A DNA stretch of 64,000 nucleotides from JAGQVA01 sp033764335 (GTDB taxonomy: Bacteria; Bacteroidota; Bacteroidia; J057), in contig JANRJC010000028.1 in NCBI GenBank assembly GCA_033764335.1, positions 16,798-80,797 on the forward strand, given 5' to 3'. Shown one piece after another: positions 53,286 to 61,246 of this stretch. Position 1 is the stretch's first letter, and each line of letters begins with the position of its first letter. The notes under the pieces were generated by a model. The model did no database searches. It saw only the letters and a list, made by a program, of their open reading frames with translations, and had not been told where the DNA came from. The position numbers and the translations under genes were made by a program.

Positions 53286-55817
53286 ATGAAGGTACCATTT
53301 CGACTATTTTTTCTGGCAACCCTGTTTCTGTTTGTACCGGGTTTAATTTTAGGACAAACGGGTGTGATCAAAGGGAAGGTAAAAGATCCCAATAATGATC
53401 CTATTTCCGAAGTAACTATTTCCGTGCTGGATTTGCAGCCCGAAATCCGGGTGCGAAGTGATGCAGAGGGCAATTATTCGCTCCGACTTCCTGCCGGTCG
53501 TGTCTATCGGATTCAGTTTTCCCATGTGGCCTACCGCACTTCCGTCCTGGAGCAGGAGGTTACCGACGGGCGCGTCTATGATCGCCCCATAAAACTTCTC
53601 TCCCGTGAAGTCGCCGACGTGGAAATTATCGGTGAAAAAGACCCGACAAGCATTGATGACCGCAGTGCGATGCTGATTTCCCCCATTCGCATGGAAAAAC
53701 TCCTCGAAATGCCTTCGATCGCACCGAGTGTGGAAGCCTTTACCAAATATCAGCCCGGCGTTGCGACAACCTCAGAATTCACCTCTCAGTACCAGGTTCG
53801 GGGAGGAAACTACGACGAAAACCTGGTTTACGTCAACGGTATTGAGATTTATCGCCCTTTTCTTACCCGTTCCGGGCAGCAGGAGGGGCTGGGATTTTCC
53901 AACCCCAGTATGGCCCAGGGACTCAAATTCAGCACCGGCGGGTTTGGTGCCGAGTATGGGGACAAAATGTCCTCGGTACTGGATATAGATTATCGCAAAC
54001 CGAAAGATTTTCGCGGCACAGCAGAAATCGGGATTATCAGTACAAATCTTCACGCGGAGGGCATTTCGAAAAATAAAAAAGACCCGGCAAAACCCGGCCG
54101 ATTCACCTGGCTGATGGGTGCCCGAAGGTTTTCGATGTCTTACTTCCTCAATAGCCTGGAAACCCGGGGGGATTATACACCCAGCTTTCTGGACTACCAG
54201 GCGATGTTTACTTTTACGCCCAAGTCTCGTTTTTATGAACCCCGGTACAAAATTTCCGACGGCGATACGACCGACGTGCTTTATTATCCGAATGAAAAAC
54301 TGACATTTACCTCCTTTTTTGCCGTTACCCGAAACCGTTACCGGTTTGATCCCACCGGGCAGGAAACTACTTTCGGTACGATCCAACAGGCATTCCGGCT
54401 ACGGGTAGCTTTTGAGGGGAGGGAAATCAGCTCTTATACCACAGGCCTCGGCGCCTTGATGGCAGAATACAAACCCCACACCCGTTTGCAGTTGAATACA
54501 ATTGTTACCGCTTTTCAGACACAGGAAAGCGAACTCTTCGATGTCGAGGGCGGTTATTTGCTCGGAGAAGTAAACACCAACTTTGGCTCCGATGAATTTA
54601 ATGAAACCGAATTTGACCTGGGTATCGGTACGCAGTTTCGCCACGCGAGAAACTACCTTACGGCTTTAGTGATGAGCGCGGAAACTAATGGCCGATGGAC
54701 CAGCGACAATGCCTCCACACATCGGCTGTTTTTTGGATTAAAATACCAACATCAGATCATTAGCGATGATGTCAAGGAGTATGCCGCTCTCGATTCTGCC
54801 GGTTATCTCGTGGATTCCACCGGGCAGTTTGGGCTGGATGAATACATAAGAGGAAAAATAAACCTGGAAAACAACTTGTACAAGGCTTATCTCCAACATG
54901 AGTGGACGCTTTCCCCTCGCCTTACCCTGATAAGCGGTTCCCGCGTTTTGTATTACGATCAAACCGACCAATGGATGTTCAGCCCACGAGTTCAGTTGCT
55001 GATAAAAGCGCAGGAAGAAAAAAACGGCGAAACTTTATTGAGGTTTCGGCTGGCCGGAGGGTTATATCAGCAGCCGCCCTTCTACCGGGAGTTTCGGAGG
55101 TTGGATGGAACCATTAATACAGACTTGAAAGCCCAAAGTTCGCTTCACGCTATTGCCGGAATGGACTATCGTTTTTATGCGTGGAACCGGCCTTTTCGCC
55201 TATTTTCGGAGGTTTATTATAAACGGTTGTACAACCTCATCCCTTACGAAGTACAAAACGTCCGTATTCGTTATTATCCCGACCAGATTGCAGACGGGTA
55301 TGCAATGGGCATTGATGCGCGTTTGAACGGAGAGTTTATCAAAGGCATTGACTCCTGGGTGAGTGTCGGAATTCTGAAAACGGCAGAAGATATTAAAGGA
55401 GATGATCGCGGGTTTATTCCTCGGCCTACCGATCAGCGGTTTACTTTCGCCATGTATTTCCAAGATGAATTACCGGTAAATCCGACCTACAAGGTACATG
55501 TAAGTTATGTCTATGGGAGTGGAATGCGGTTTGGCCCCCCTAACAATTTTGAACTAAGGACTTTTTACGATTTCCCTGCCTATCACCGGGTGGACATTGG
55601 CTTCAGCAAACTCATCTCCTTCATTACCGGTCCCGATCGAAACAACAAAACCGGAGTTGAATCTATATGGGCAACCATCGAAATCTTTAACCTTTTGCAA
55701 AGGGAAAATACAGTTTCCTATGTATGGATTAAAGATTTGCAAAACCGTTCCTTTGCCGTACCCAATCACCTATCGGCAAGGCTTCTGAATGCGAGGATTA
55801 TTGTCAAATTCCACTAA
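53286..55817 (+). CDS. TonB-dependent receptor-like outer membrane protein with carboxypeptidase-like N-terminal domain
   Basis: 843 residues from the ATG at 53286 (a TTG three codons earlier is in frame). Signal peptide to about 22 (LFLATLFLFVPGLILG). A CarboxypepD_reg-like domain follows at about 25-110 (GVIKGKVKDPNNDPISEV). The plug domain (about 125-235) has VRGGNYDENLVYVNGIE, and a beta barrel fills the rest, ending with a C-terminal aromatic/His pattern (IIVKFH). No SusD partner or TonB box is recognised nearby, so it is not an obvious SusC polysaccharide receptor; the ligand is unknown. Confidence 0.92.
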   Translation: MKVPFRLFFLATLFLFVPGLILGQTGVIKGKVKDPNNDPISEVTISVLDLQPEIRVRSDAEGNYSLRLPAGRVYRIQFSHVAYRTSVLEQEVTDGRVYDRPIKLLSREVADVEIIGEKDPTSIDDRSAMLISPIRMEKLLEMPSIAPSVEAFTKYQPGVATTSEFTSQYQVRGGNYDENLVYVNGIEIYRPFLTRSGQQEGLGFSNPSMAQGLKFSTGGFGAEYGDKMSSVLDIDYRKPKDFRGTAEIGIISTNLHAEGISKNKKDPAKPGRFTWLMGARRFSMSYFLNSLETRGDYTPSFLDYQAMFTFTPKSRFYEPRYKISDGDTTDVLYYPNEKLTFTSFFAVTRNRYRFDPTGQETTFGTIQQAFRLRVAFEGREISSYTTGLGALMAEYKPHTRLQLNTIVTAFQTQESELFDVEGGYLLGEVNTNFGSDEFNETEFDLGIGTQFRHARNYLTALVMSAETNGRWTSDNASTHRLFFGLKYQHQIISDDVKEYAALDSAGYLVDSTGQFGLDEYIRGKINLENNLYKAYLQHEWTLSPRLTLISGSRVLYYDQTDQWMFSPRVQLLIKAQEEKNGETLLRFRLAGGLYQQPPFYREFRRLDGTINTDLKAQSSLHAIAGMDYRFYAWNRPFRLFSEVYYKRLYNLIPYEVQNVRIRYYPDQIADGYAMGIDARLNGEFIKGIDSWVSVGILKTAEDIKGDDRGFIPRPTDQRFTFAMYFQDELPVNPTYKVHVSYVYGSGMRFGPPNNFELRTFYDFPAYHRVDIGFSKLISFITGPDRNNKTGVESIWATIEIFNLLQRENTVSYVWIKDLQNRSFAVPNHLSARLLNARIIVKFH

Positions 55818-55905
55818 AATCTTACATGCTTATAAGCTTGCCGAAAATCCTTCGTATTCTTTGCATTACCAAACCTGAGCAACTGCCAATGATGGGGGAA
55901 TCGCA

Positions 55906-56334
55906 ATGAAAATATTTTTAGTCGAAGACAATCCAGGCGATGTCGTACTTACCCGAGAAGCACTGAAAGAAGTGGTGGGAAGGGGATTCGAGATGGAAGT
56001 CGCAACCGATGGTGCTATTGCTCTATTAAAAATTGACCAGATTTGTAAGGGAAACCTTCCCTTGCCCGATTTGTTCTTTCTGGACTTAAATCTTCCAAAA
56101 GTTCACGGAAAAGATGTTCTCCGATATATCCGGACGCATGCCCAAATACAAAACATTCCGGTAATCGTAATATCAACCTCCTCCCGGCAGGAAGACTGGA
56201 AAATTATTGAAGAATACAAAAACAGTGTCTATGTAGTAAAACCGATGAATTTCATTGATTTTATTCAGGCACTGCAAAACGCCGCTGACACACTGGGAAT
56301 TGGCAAACCTCAACGCCGGTCACTGCCGGTTTAA
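55906..56334 (+). CDS. Single-domain response regulator (Rcp1-like)
   Basis: 142 residues, receiver domain only. Acidic pocket E7/D8 in LVEDNPGDVVLTREAL, phospho-acceptor D60 in LFFLDLNLPKVHG, S/T90 region and conserved K112 in VVKPMN. The NPGDVVLTREAL start is typical of Rcp1-type regulators that work with phytochrome-like or hybrid histidine kinases by protein contact, since there is no DNA-binding domain. No kinase is adjacent. Its last 15 nt overlap the convergent glycosyltransferase gene. Confidence 0.93.
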   Translation: MKIFLVEDNPGDVVLTREALKEVVGRGFEMEVATDGAIALLKIDQICKGNLPLPDLFFLDLNLPKVHGKDVLRYIRTHAQIQNIPVIVISTSSRQEDWKIIEEYKNSVYVVKPMNFIDFIQALQNAADTLGIGKPQRRSLPV

Positions 56335-57546
56335 AATCGCAAGGGCGTAGTTTTCCCAACTCATTTCAGATGCAGATTCAGCCACATTCTCCGGAAGAAT
56401 GGGGGCGTCGAGGAACTTTAACATAACCCCGGCCATAGACTCGATGTCTTCAGGTTCGGCGAGATAGCCGTTATAACCTTCGCGAATGGTTTCCGGAAAA
56501 TGCCCTACCCGCGTAGCCAAAACCGGCATACGAAAGTTGTAAGCCAGCGATTCTACGCCCGAAGGGGTTGCTGTAAGGTAATAGGTTAGAATACAATCAC
56601 TTACCTGAAAATACTGGTAAACTTTTTCATTCGGCACAAACTCATTTACCACCACACAAAAATCTTTGATTCCGTACTGGTCAATCAAAGCCAGCGGATT
56701 GTAATTGCGCTCGTCATCGGAGTGGCGCAGAAAAAGTTTTTTTGCCGTCCCAAACAAAAAGTTTTTCACTTTAGCGGAAACACTTTTCGGGTCGAGCGTC
56801 TGCCAGAAAGATTCCCCTACGATCAGCAAAGAAATATCTTTTCGTTTTTCCAGCACCTTCGCAAATGCCGGAATCACATTGTGAAGCCCTTTATATTTGC
56901 GGATAAACCCAAAAAATAAAAACACATGAGGTCTTAAACCCATTTTTTCTTTCATACCTTCCACGTCAAAATGCGGATCAGGGGAAAACAGGTTATATAC
57001 CGGGTGATAAAGTTTAAGGATTGTTTTTTCGTGGGGGAAAATGGCGTTTAGTTCGTCCGCCGTTTTATTTGCATGGGTAATGTAGGTATCCGCAACTTTT
57101 AGCCCATAACGGGTAAAAAACTTGTCCAGTACACTCGCCTCCTTTTGCACTAGCACATGAATATCAAAAATGAGTTCGATATTTGTGTGTTTTTTTAGCC
57201 TGCGTGCAATCCACCCCATGGGCAAACCCTGAAGAGCAATCGCCCATTGAAACACGACGATGTCGGGTTTAAGCGATTGGATAAATTTCCAAGTAGTACG
57301 CCACGTACCCGGGCGGTTGTAATTGGTGAGGTAGGTCACCTTTATTTTTGTACCCTCCAGAAAAGTTTCTTTACTGGTTCGATCCACAAAATCACGAGGG
57401 ATAATCGCCGGGTATTGTTGTGTCCAGGAAACAATATGGACTTCTGTATCGGGAAGTTGATCCAGGGCTTTTGCCAAAGAAGTATTGTAATTAGAGATGC
57501 CGCCTTTAAACATTGGCCCCGGACCAAAACAAACAATTTTTTTCAT
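56320..57546 (-). CDS. Glycosyltransferase, GT-B fold (family 4-like)
   Basis: 408 residues from the ATG at 57546, which overlaps the S9 peptidase stop as ATGA; an extended frame to 57573 lies inside that gene. N-terminal donor/acceptor domain starts CFGPGPMFKGGISNYNTSLA. The C-terminal domain has FLFFGFIRKYKGLHNVI and the E-x7-E-like TPSGVESLAYNFRMPVLATR region that binds the nucleotide sugar. It probably adds a sugar to a cell-surface glycan. It has no other glycan genes around it. Confidence 0.9.
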   Translation of the reverse strand: MKKIVCFGPGPMFKGGISNYNTSLAKALDQLPDTEVHIVSWTQQYPAIIPRDFVDRTSKETFLEGTKIKVTYLTNYNRPGTWRTTWKFIQSLKPDIVVFQWAIALQGLPMGWIARRLKKHTNIELIFDIHVLVQKEASVLDKFFTRYGLKVADTYITHANKTADELNAIFPHEKTILKLYHPVYNLFSPDPHFDVEGMKEKMGLRPHVFLFFGFIRKYKGLHNVIPAFAKVLEKRKDISLLIVGESFWQTLDPKSVSAKVKNFLFGTAKKLFLRHSDDERNYNPLALIDQYGIKDFCVVVNEFVPNEKVYQYFQVSDCILTYYLTATPSGVESLAYNFRMPVLATRVGHFPETIREGYNGYLAEPEDIESMAGVMLKFLDAPILPENVAESASEMSWENYALAILNRQ

Positions 57547-59594
57547 GTTTTTTTCAAATAGGTATCCAGCCATTCAAAAAATACCCGATGCCAGAGCACG
57601 CCGTTTTGCGGGCCTAAAACCCAGTGCCCTTCTTCGGGAAAATACAGGAACCGGGCCGGAATGTTTTGGATTCGTGCCGCCGAAAATGCCTGCATTCCTT
57701 CTCCGAGCGGAACGCGGAAGTCTTTTTCATTGTGTATGACCAGAATCGGTGTATCCCAGTTGGCGGCGTAAAGATGCGGAGAAAATAGTTTATAGGAAGG
57801 ATTGGGTTTGACCTCCCAATAGGGGCCGCCCAAGTCCTGATTTACAAAAAACAATTCTTCCGTCGTGCCATACATGCTTTCAAGGTTATACAACCCGCAA
57901 TGGGAGACAAAGGTTTTAAATCGTTTTTCGTGGTTACCGGCCAGCCAATAGACCGAATACCCGCCAAAAGAAGCACCTACGGCGCCCAATCGCTCTTTAT
58001 CAATATAAGGTTCGGAGGAAACCACATCAACTGCCCGCAGATAATCTTTCATGGCTTGTCCTCCCCAATCCCCGCTGATTTCATCGTTCCAAGCCTGACC
58101 GAAAGTAGGGAGGCCGCGCCGATTGGGGGCGATGATAATATAATCGTTTGCGGCCATTAGCTGAAAATTCCAGCGATAGGAAAAGGTCTGGCTGATGGCA
58201 GACTGTGGCCCCCCCTGACAATAAAGCAGTGCGGGGTATTTTTTCTTAGGATCAAAACCGGGAGGATAGATAATCCAGGTGAGCATGTCTTTTCCATCGG
58301 TAGTTTTAATCATTCTTTTTTCCACTTTCCCCCACGCCAACTGCTTTAAAAGAGCGTCGTTAGCCGTGGTAAGAGGTGTTTCTTTCCCCGTTTTAGCTTC
58401 CACCAAAAACAACTCCTGGGGCGACGACATTGTGGTTTTTCCACCGACAAAACCTCTTTCCACCTCAACAAAACTACTGTAATCATGGTCTCCGGAAGTA
58501 ATCTGACGGTATTTTCGGCCTTCAATCTCGATACCTGCCAGTTGATAAGTAGCCTGAATACCAGTAATAAAATAAATCCATTTCCCATCGGAGCCCCATT
58601 GCGGATGATTGGCATCCTGATCCAGCCCTTCGGTAATTTCCTGTTTGTGAAGAGACTGAAGATTCATTACAAAAATCCGGTTTCGGTCTGACTCAAATCC
58701 CGGAGTTTCCATGCTGTTCCAGGCAAGGTTTTTTCCGTCGGGCGAAAACACCGGTTCTTTATCATATCCCAACATACCTTCGGTAAGGTTGGCAGTTTTT
58801 TCTGTTTGAAGGTCATAGAGGTAAATATCCGAGTTGGTACTTTCGGCATATTCTTTTCCGGAAAGTTTTTTGCAAGTATAAGCGATGAGTGTTCCGGTAG
58901 GGTTCCAGGCGATCTGCTCGATCCCGCCAAAGGGATTCATCGGCGAGTCATAAGGTTCGCCCTTCATGATGTCCACCGGGTCACCGATGATTTTACCATC
59001 TTCGTAACCCGTCACAAAAATATGGCTGTATTTATAGTCATGCCATTGGTTCCAGTGGCGGTACATCAGGTCGTCCATGATTCGGGCATTGGCCAGAGGC
59101 AGGTCAGGATACATTTCGTTGACCGTTTTATCCAGCTTTACGTCTTGAGTGAAAAGAATTTTATCCCCGGAGGGAGCATACAGAAACCCCGAAATCCCCC
59201 CTTCCACTTTAGAAACCTGGATTTTATTAGAGCCGTCGGGACTCATTTCCCAAAGTTGAACCGAGCCGGATTCTCCGGAAAGAAAACCGATTTTTTCCCC
59301 GTCGGGCCGCCAGCGGGCCTGGTTTTCATTCCCCGCAAATGCCGTGATTTTACGGATTTCGCCCCCTTCCGAAAGGACGGTATATAGGTCGCGGTTGCCT
59401 TTGTTTTCGGCAAGGTTGTATCGGGTAATGCCCAAAACCACCGTTTTCCCATCCGGCGATACATCATCAAGGGTAACCCTGCCCATTTCCCAGAGTTTTT
59501 CCGGGGTCAGGCGCCCTGTTTGTGCAGAGATATCTCCGGCTCCGGCGATACAAAGCCCGGCCAAGAACCCCAGCAACGACAGTAAACGATTCAT
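57543..59594 (-). CDS. Secreted S9 family prolyl oligopeptidase-like peptidase
   Basis: 683 residues with a signal peptide ending near ISAQ (about 25). The N-terminal half is a beta-propeller with WD40-like VSPDGKTVVLG, RWRPDGEKIGFLS and FSPDGKNLAWNS blades. The C-terminal alpha/beta-hydrolase domain has the nucleophile in GASFGGYS (about S540), an Asp in NEKDFRVPLGE (about 621) and the His in PEEGHWVL (about 655). It probably trims peptides in the periplasm. The glycosyltransferase gene begins within its stop codon (ATGA), so the two are co-translated. Confidence 0.95.
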   Translation of the reverse strand: MNRLLSLLGFLAGLCIAGAGDISAQTGRLTPEKLWEMGRVTLDDVSPDGKTVVLGITRYNLAENKGNRDLYTVLSEGGEIRKITAFAGNENQARWRPDGEKIGFLSGESGSVQLWEMSPDGSNKIQVSKVEGGISGFLYAPSGDKILFTQDVKLDKTVNEMYPDLPLANARIMDDLMYRHWNQWHDYKYSHIFVTGYEDGKIIGDPVDIMKGEPYDSPMNPFGGIEQIAWNPTGTLIAYTCKKLSGKEYAESTNSDIYLYDLQTEKTANLTEGMLGYDKEPVFSPDGKNLAWNSMETPGFESDRNRIFVMNLQSLHKQEITEGLDQDANHPQWGSDGKWIYFITGIQATYQLAGIEIEGRKYRQITSGDHDYSSFVEVERGFVGGKTTMSSPQELFLVEAKTGKETPLTTANDALLKQLAWGKVEKRMIKTTDGKDMLTWIIYPPGFDPKKKYPALLYCQGGPQSAISQTFSYRWNFQLMAANDYIIIAPNRRGLPTFGQAWNDEISGDWGGQAMKDYLRAVDVVSSEPYIDKERLGAVGASFGGYSVYWLAGNHEKRFKTFVSHCGLYNLESMYGTTEELFFVNQDLGGPYWEVKPNPSYKLFSPHLYAANWDTPILVIHNEKDFRVPLGEGMQAFSAARIQNIPARFLYFPEEGHWVLGPQNGVLWHRVFFEWLDTYLKKT

Positions 59595-59657
59595 AGCTTT
59601 TATTTTATCGGTTAATCTTATCGTAAAAACACGAACTTCAAATATAGAGAAAAGTAA

Positions 59658-59665
59658 TAATTTTG
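59658..59665 (+). promoter_or_regulatory. Candidate -7 element immediately before the class IV aminotransferase gene
   Basis: TAATTTTG, an exact TAnnTTTG match, ends 4 nt before the ATG at 59670. Transcription would begin at about the first base of the gene (leaderless mRNA). Confidence 0.4.
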
Positions 59666-59669
59666 TCGC

Positions 59670-60521
59670 ATGATCATTCTCAATGGAAAACTGTATGAAC
59701 CCGGCTCGCCGGAAGCCACTCTGCTAAACCGCTCTTTTCGGTACGGTGACGGATTGTTTGAAACGCTCAGAGTCTATAACGGCAAACCTCTTTTTACCGA
59801 CCTCCATCTGGAACGAATGACCCGGGGAATGAAGGCTTTAGGGTTTATTTTTCAACCCGAACTTTTTACCCAGACTATTCTCAGCGAAATCCAGCGGGTA
59901 ATGGAAATAAATGGGATCGAAAACCAGGGGAAGGTTTCCGTTCATATTTTTCGGGCAGGAGAAGGGAGTTATAAACCGGCCAGCCGGAGTCCCTACTACC
60001 TGATTGAGGGATATTCGGTAAAAGACGATTATTTTCAGTCAAAAGTCAGTTGCAGTCTTACGGAGTACAAGGATATTAGCCTGAATTTCAATGCCCTGTC
60101 GGCCTACAAAACCACTAATGCCCTGCCTTATGTAATGGCAGCCATGTACGCACAGGATAAAGGTTTTGACGATGCCGTTTTGTTTTGCGACGGGTATGTT
60201 TCGGAAACCGCCGGAACGAATATTTTTATGGTAGAAAAACAAAAAATTTTTACCCCCCCTTTAAGCTCCGGTTGTGTGGACGGTATTATGCGGAAACAGG
60301 TTATAAAATTGATGCGAGAACTGAAACTGAATTTTGCAGAGAAGAAACTCCGGAGCAAAGATTTTTTACAGGCAGATGAGATTTTCCTGACCAACAGTGT
60401 GCGCGGTATTTTGCCCGTAAGGCAGTGGAACGAGTTTTTATTGGAGGCCAAAACCTACACGTTTACCCCTTTTTTGAAAAACTGCCTGCTGCAAATGATT
60501 CAGTCTCAAACAAAAAAATAG
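59670..60521 (+). CDS. Class IV PLP aminotransferase / aminodeoxychorismate lyase-like
   Basis: 283 residues, fold-type IV PLP enzyme. RSFRYGDGLFETLRVYNG, then the PLP lysine at about K147 in SAYKTTNALPYVMA, and SETAGTNIFM (about 178-187) with the glutamate near the PLP nitrogen. The group includes PabC (4-amino-4-deoxychorismate lyase), branched-chain and D-amino acid aminotransferases. The length and SAYKTTN motif favour a PabC-like enzyme, but BCAT cannot be excluded. Confidence 0.88.
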   Translation: MIILNGKLYEPGSPEATLLNRSFRYGDGLFETLRVYNGKPLFTDLHLERMTRGMKALGFIFQPELFTQTILSEIQRVMEINGIENQGKVSVHIFRAGEGSYKPASRSPYYLIEGYSVKDDYFQSKVSCSLTEYKDISLNFNALSAYKTTNALPYVMAAMYAQDKGFDDAVLFCDGYVSETAGTNIFMVEKQKIFTPPLSSGCVDGIMRKQVIKLMRELKLNFAEKKLRSKDFLQADEIFLTNSVRGILPVRQWNEFLLEAKTYTFTPFLKNCLLQMIQSQTKK

Positions 60522-60648
60522 GAATCAATCGCTAAAAATCAATTTTTTTTCTCAATAAAACTTTCCAAAAATCGGGAATTAAATACGTAATATTTGGCCC
60601 GAGATTTTTGAATAAACAATAATCAAAATCCTATTCTCTGCTTAAAAT

Positions 60649-60825
60649 ATGCAGCTTGATTTCGGGAAAAATGAAAATTTCATCATCTTATATATCAGAA
60701 AGGGTAATTATCAGGATTTTCAGGAAGGGTTCCTTGTCCCATCCATTGAAATATTCCGGGGGAATAGTTGCATAATTCCCGTCAGTGATGTTAAATTTTA
60801 TGAAAAATATTGCAAAAAATGCTAG
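60649..60825 (+). CDS. Possible small protein, 58 residues
   Basis: An ATG at 60649 opens 58 codons to a TAG at 60823, ending 26 nt before the SUI1 gene on the same strand. The product starts MQLDFGKNENFIILYIR and ends with a Cys pair (KYCKKC). No family is recognised and codon use is not telling. It is the only coding candidate in the 330-nt gap 60522-60851, which otherwise is AT-rich and featureless. Confidence 0.3.
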   Translation: MQLDFGKNENFIILYIRKGNYQDFQEGFLVPSIEIFRGNSCIIPVSDVKFYEKYCKKC

Positions 60826-60851
60826 TTTTACCCAAACTCCACCCGTAAGTA

Positions 60852-61196
60852 ATGGCTAAAAAGAAAAGGAATACGGACGGCATCATTTACTCCACAAATC
60901 CGGAATATCTATACGAGGAATCGGATAATCCGGAAGAAAACACCTCAACGGATCCCGGAAAACAAGACCTCCGTGTTAGTCGGCAACGATTGAAGGGAAA
61001 CAAGGTTGTCACGCTGATTACGGGGTTTCGGGGTTCAGAATCGGATATGAAGGAGTTGGGGAAAAAGTTGAAAAACATCTGCGGATGCGGAGGATCGGTA
61101 AAGGATGGGGAAATTATGCTTCAGGGAGATTTTAAAGAAAAGGTAGGGACAGAACTTCAAAAAATGAAATACCGATTCAAATTTTCCGGTGGTTGA
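60852..61196 (+). CDS. eIF1/SUI1-family (YciH-like) translation factor
   Basis: 114 residues. The SUI1 domain covers about 40-114, with VVTLITGFRGSESDMKELGKKL, then the NICGCGGSVKDGEIMLQGDF glycine/cysteine segment and a final strand. The N-terminal 35 residues are acidic and variable. Bacterial YciH discriminates against wrong initiation in E. coli tests; the exact role in Bacteroidota is not known. It precedes the large PKD protein gene by 50 nt. Confidence 0.93.
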   Translation: MAKKKRNTDGIIYSTNPEYLYEESDNPEENTSTDPGKQDLRVSRQRLKGNKVVTLITGFRGSESDMKELGKKLKNICGCGGSVKDGEIMLQGDFKEKVGTELQKMKYRFKFSGG

Positions 61197-61246
61197 TCGC
61201 CCTTGTTAGATTTTTATACATTTTGGTTTCACTTACTTGCTTGAAT

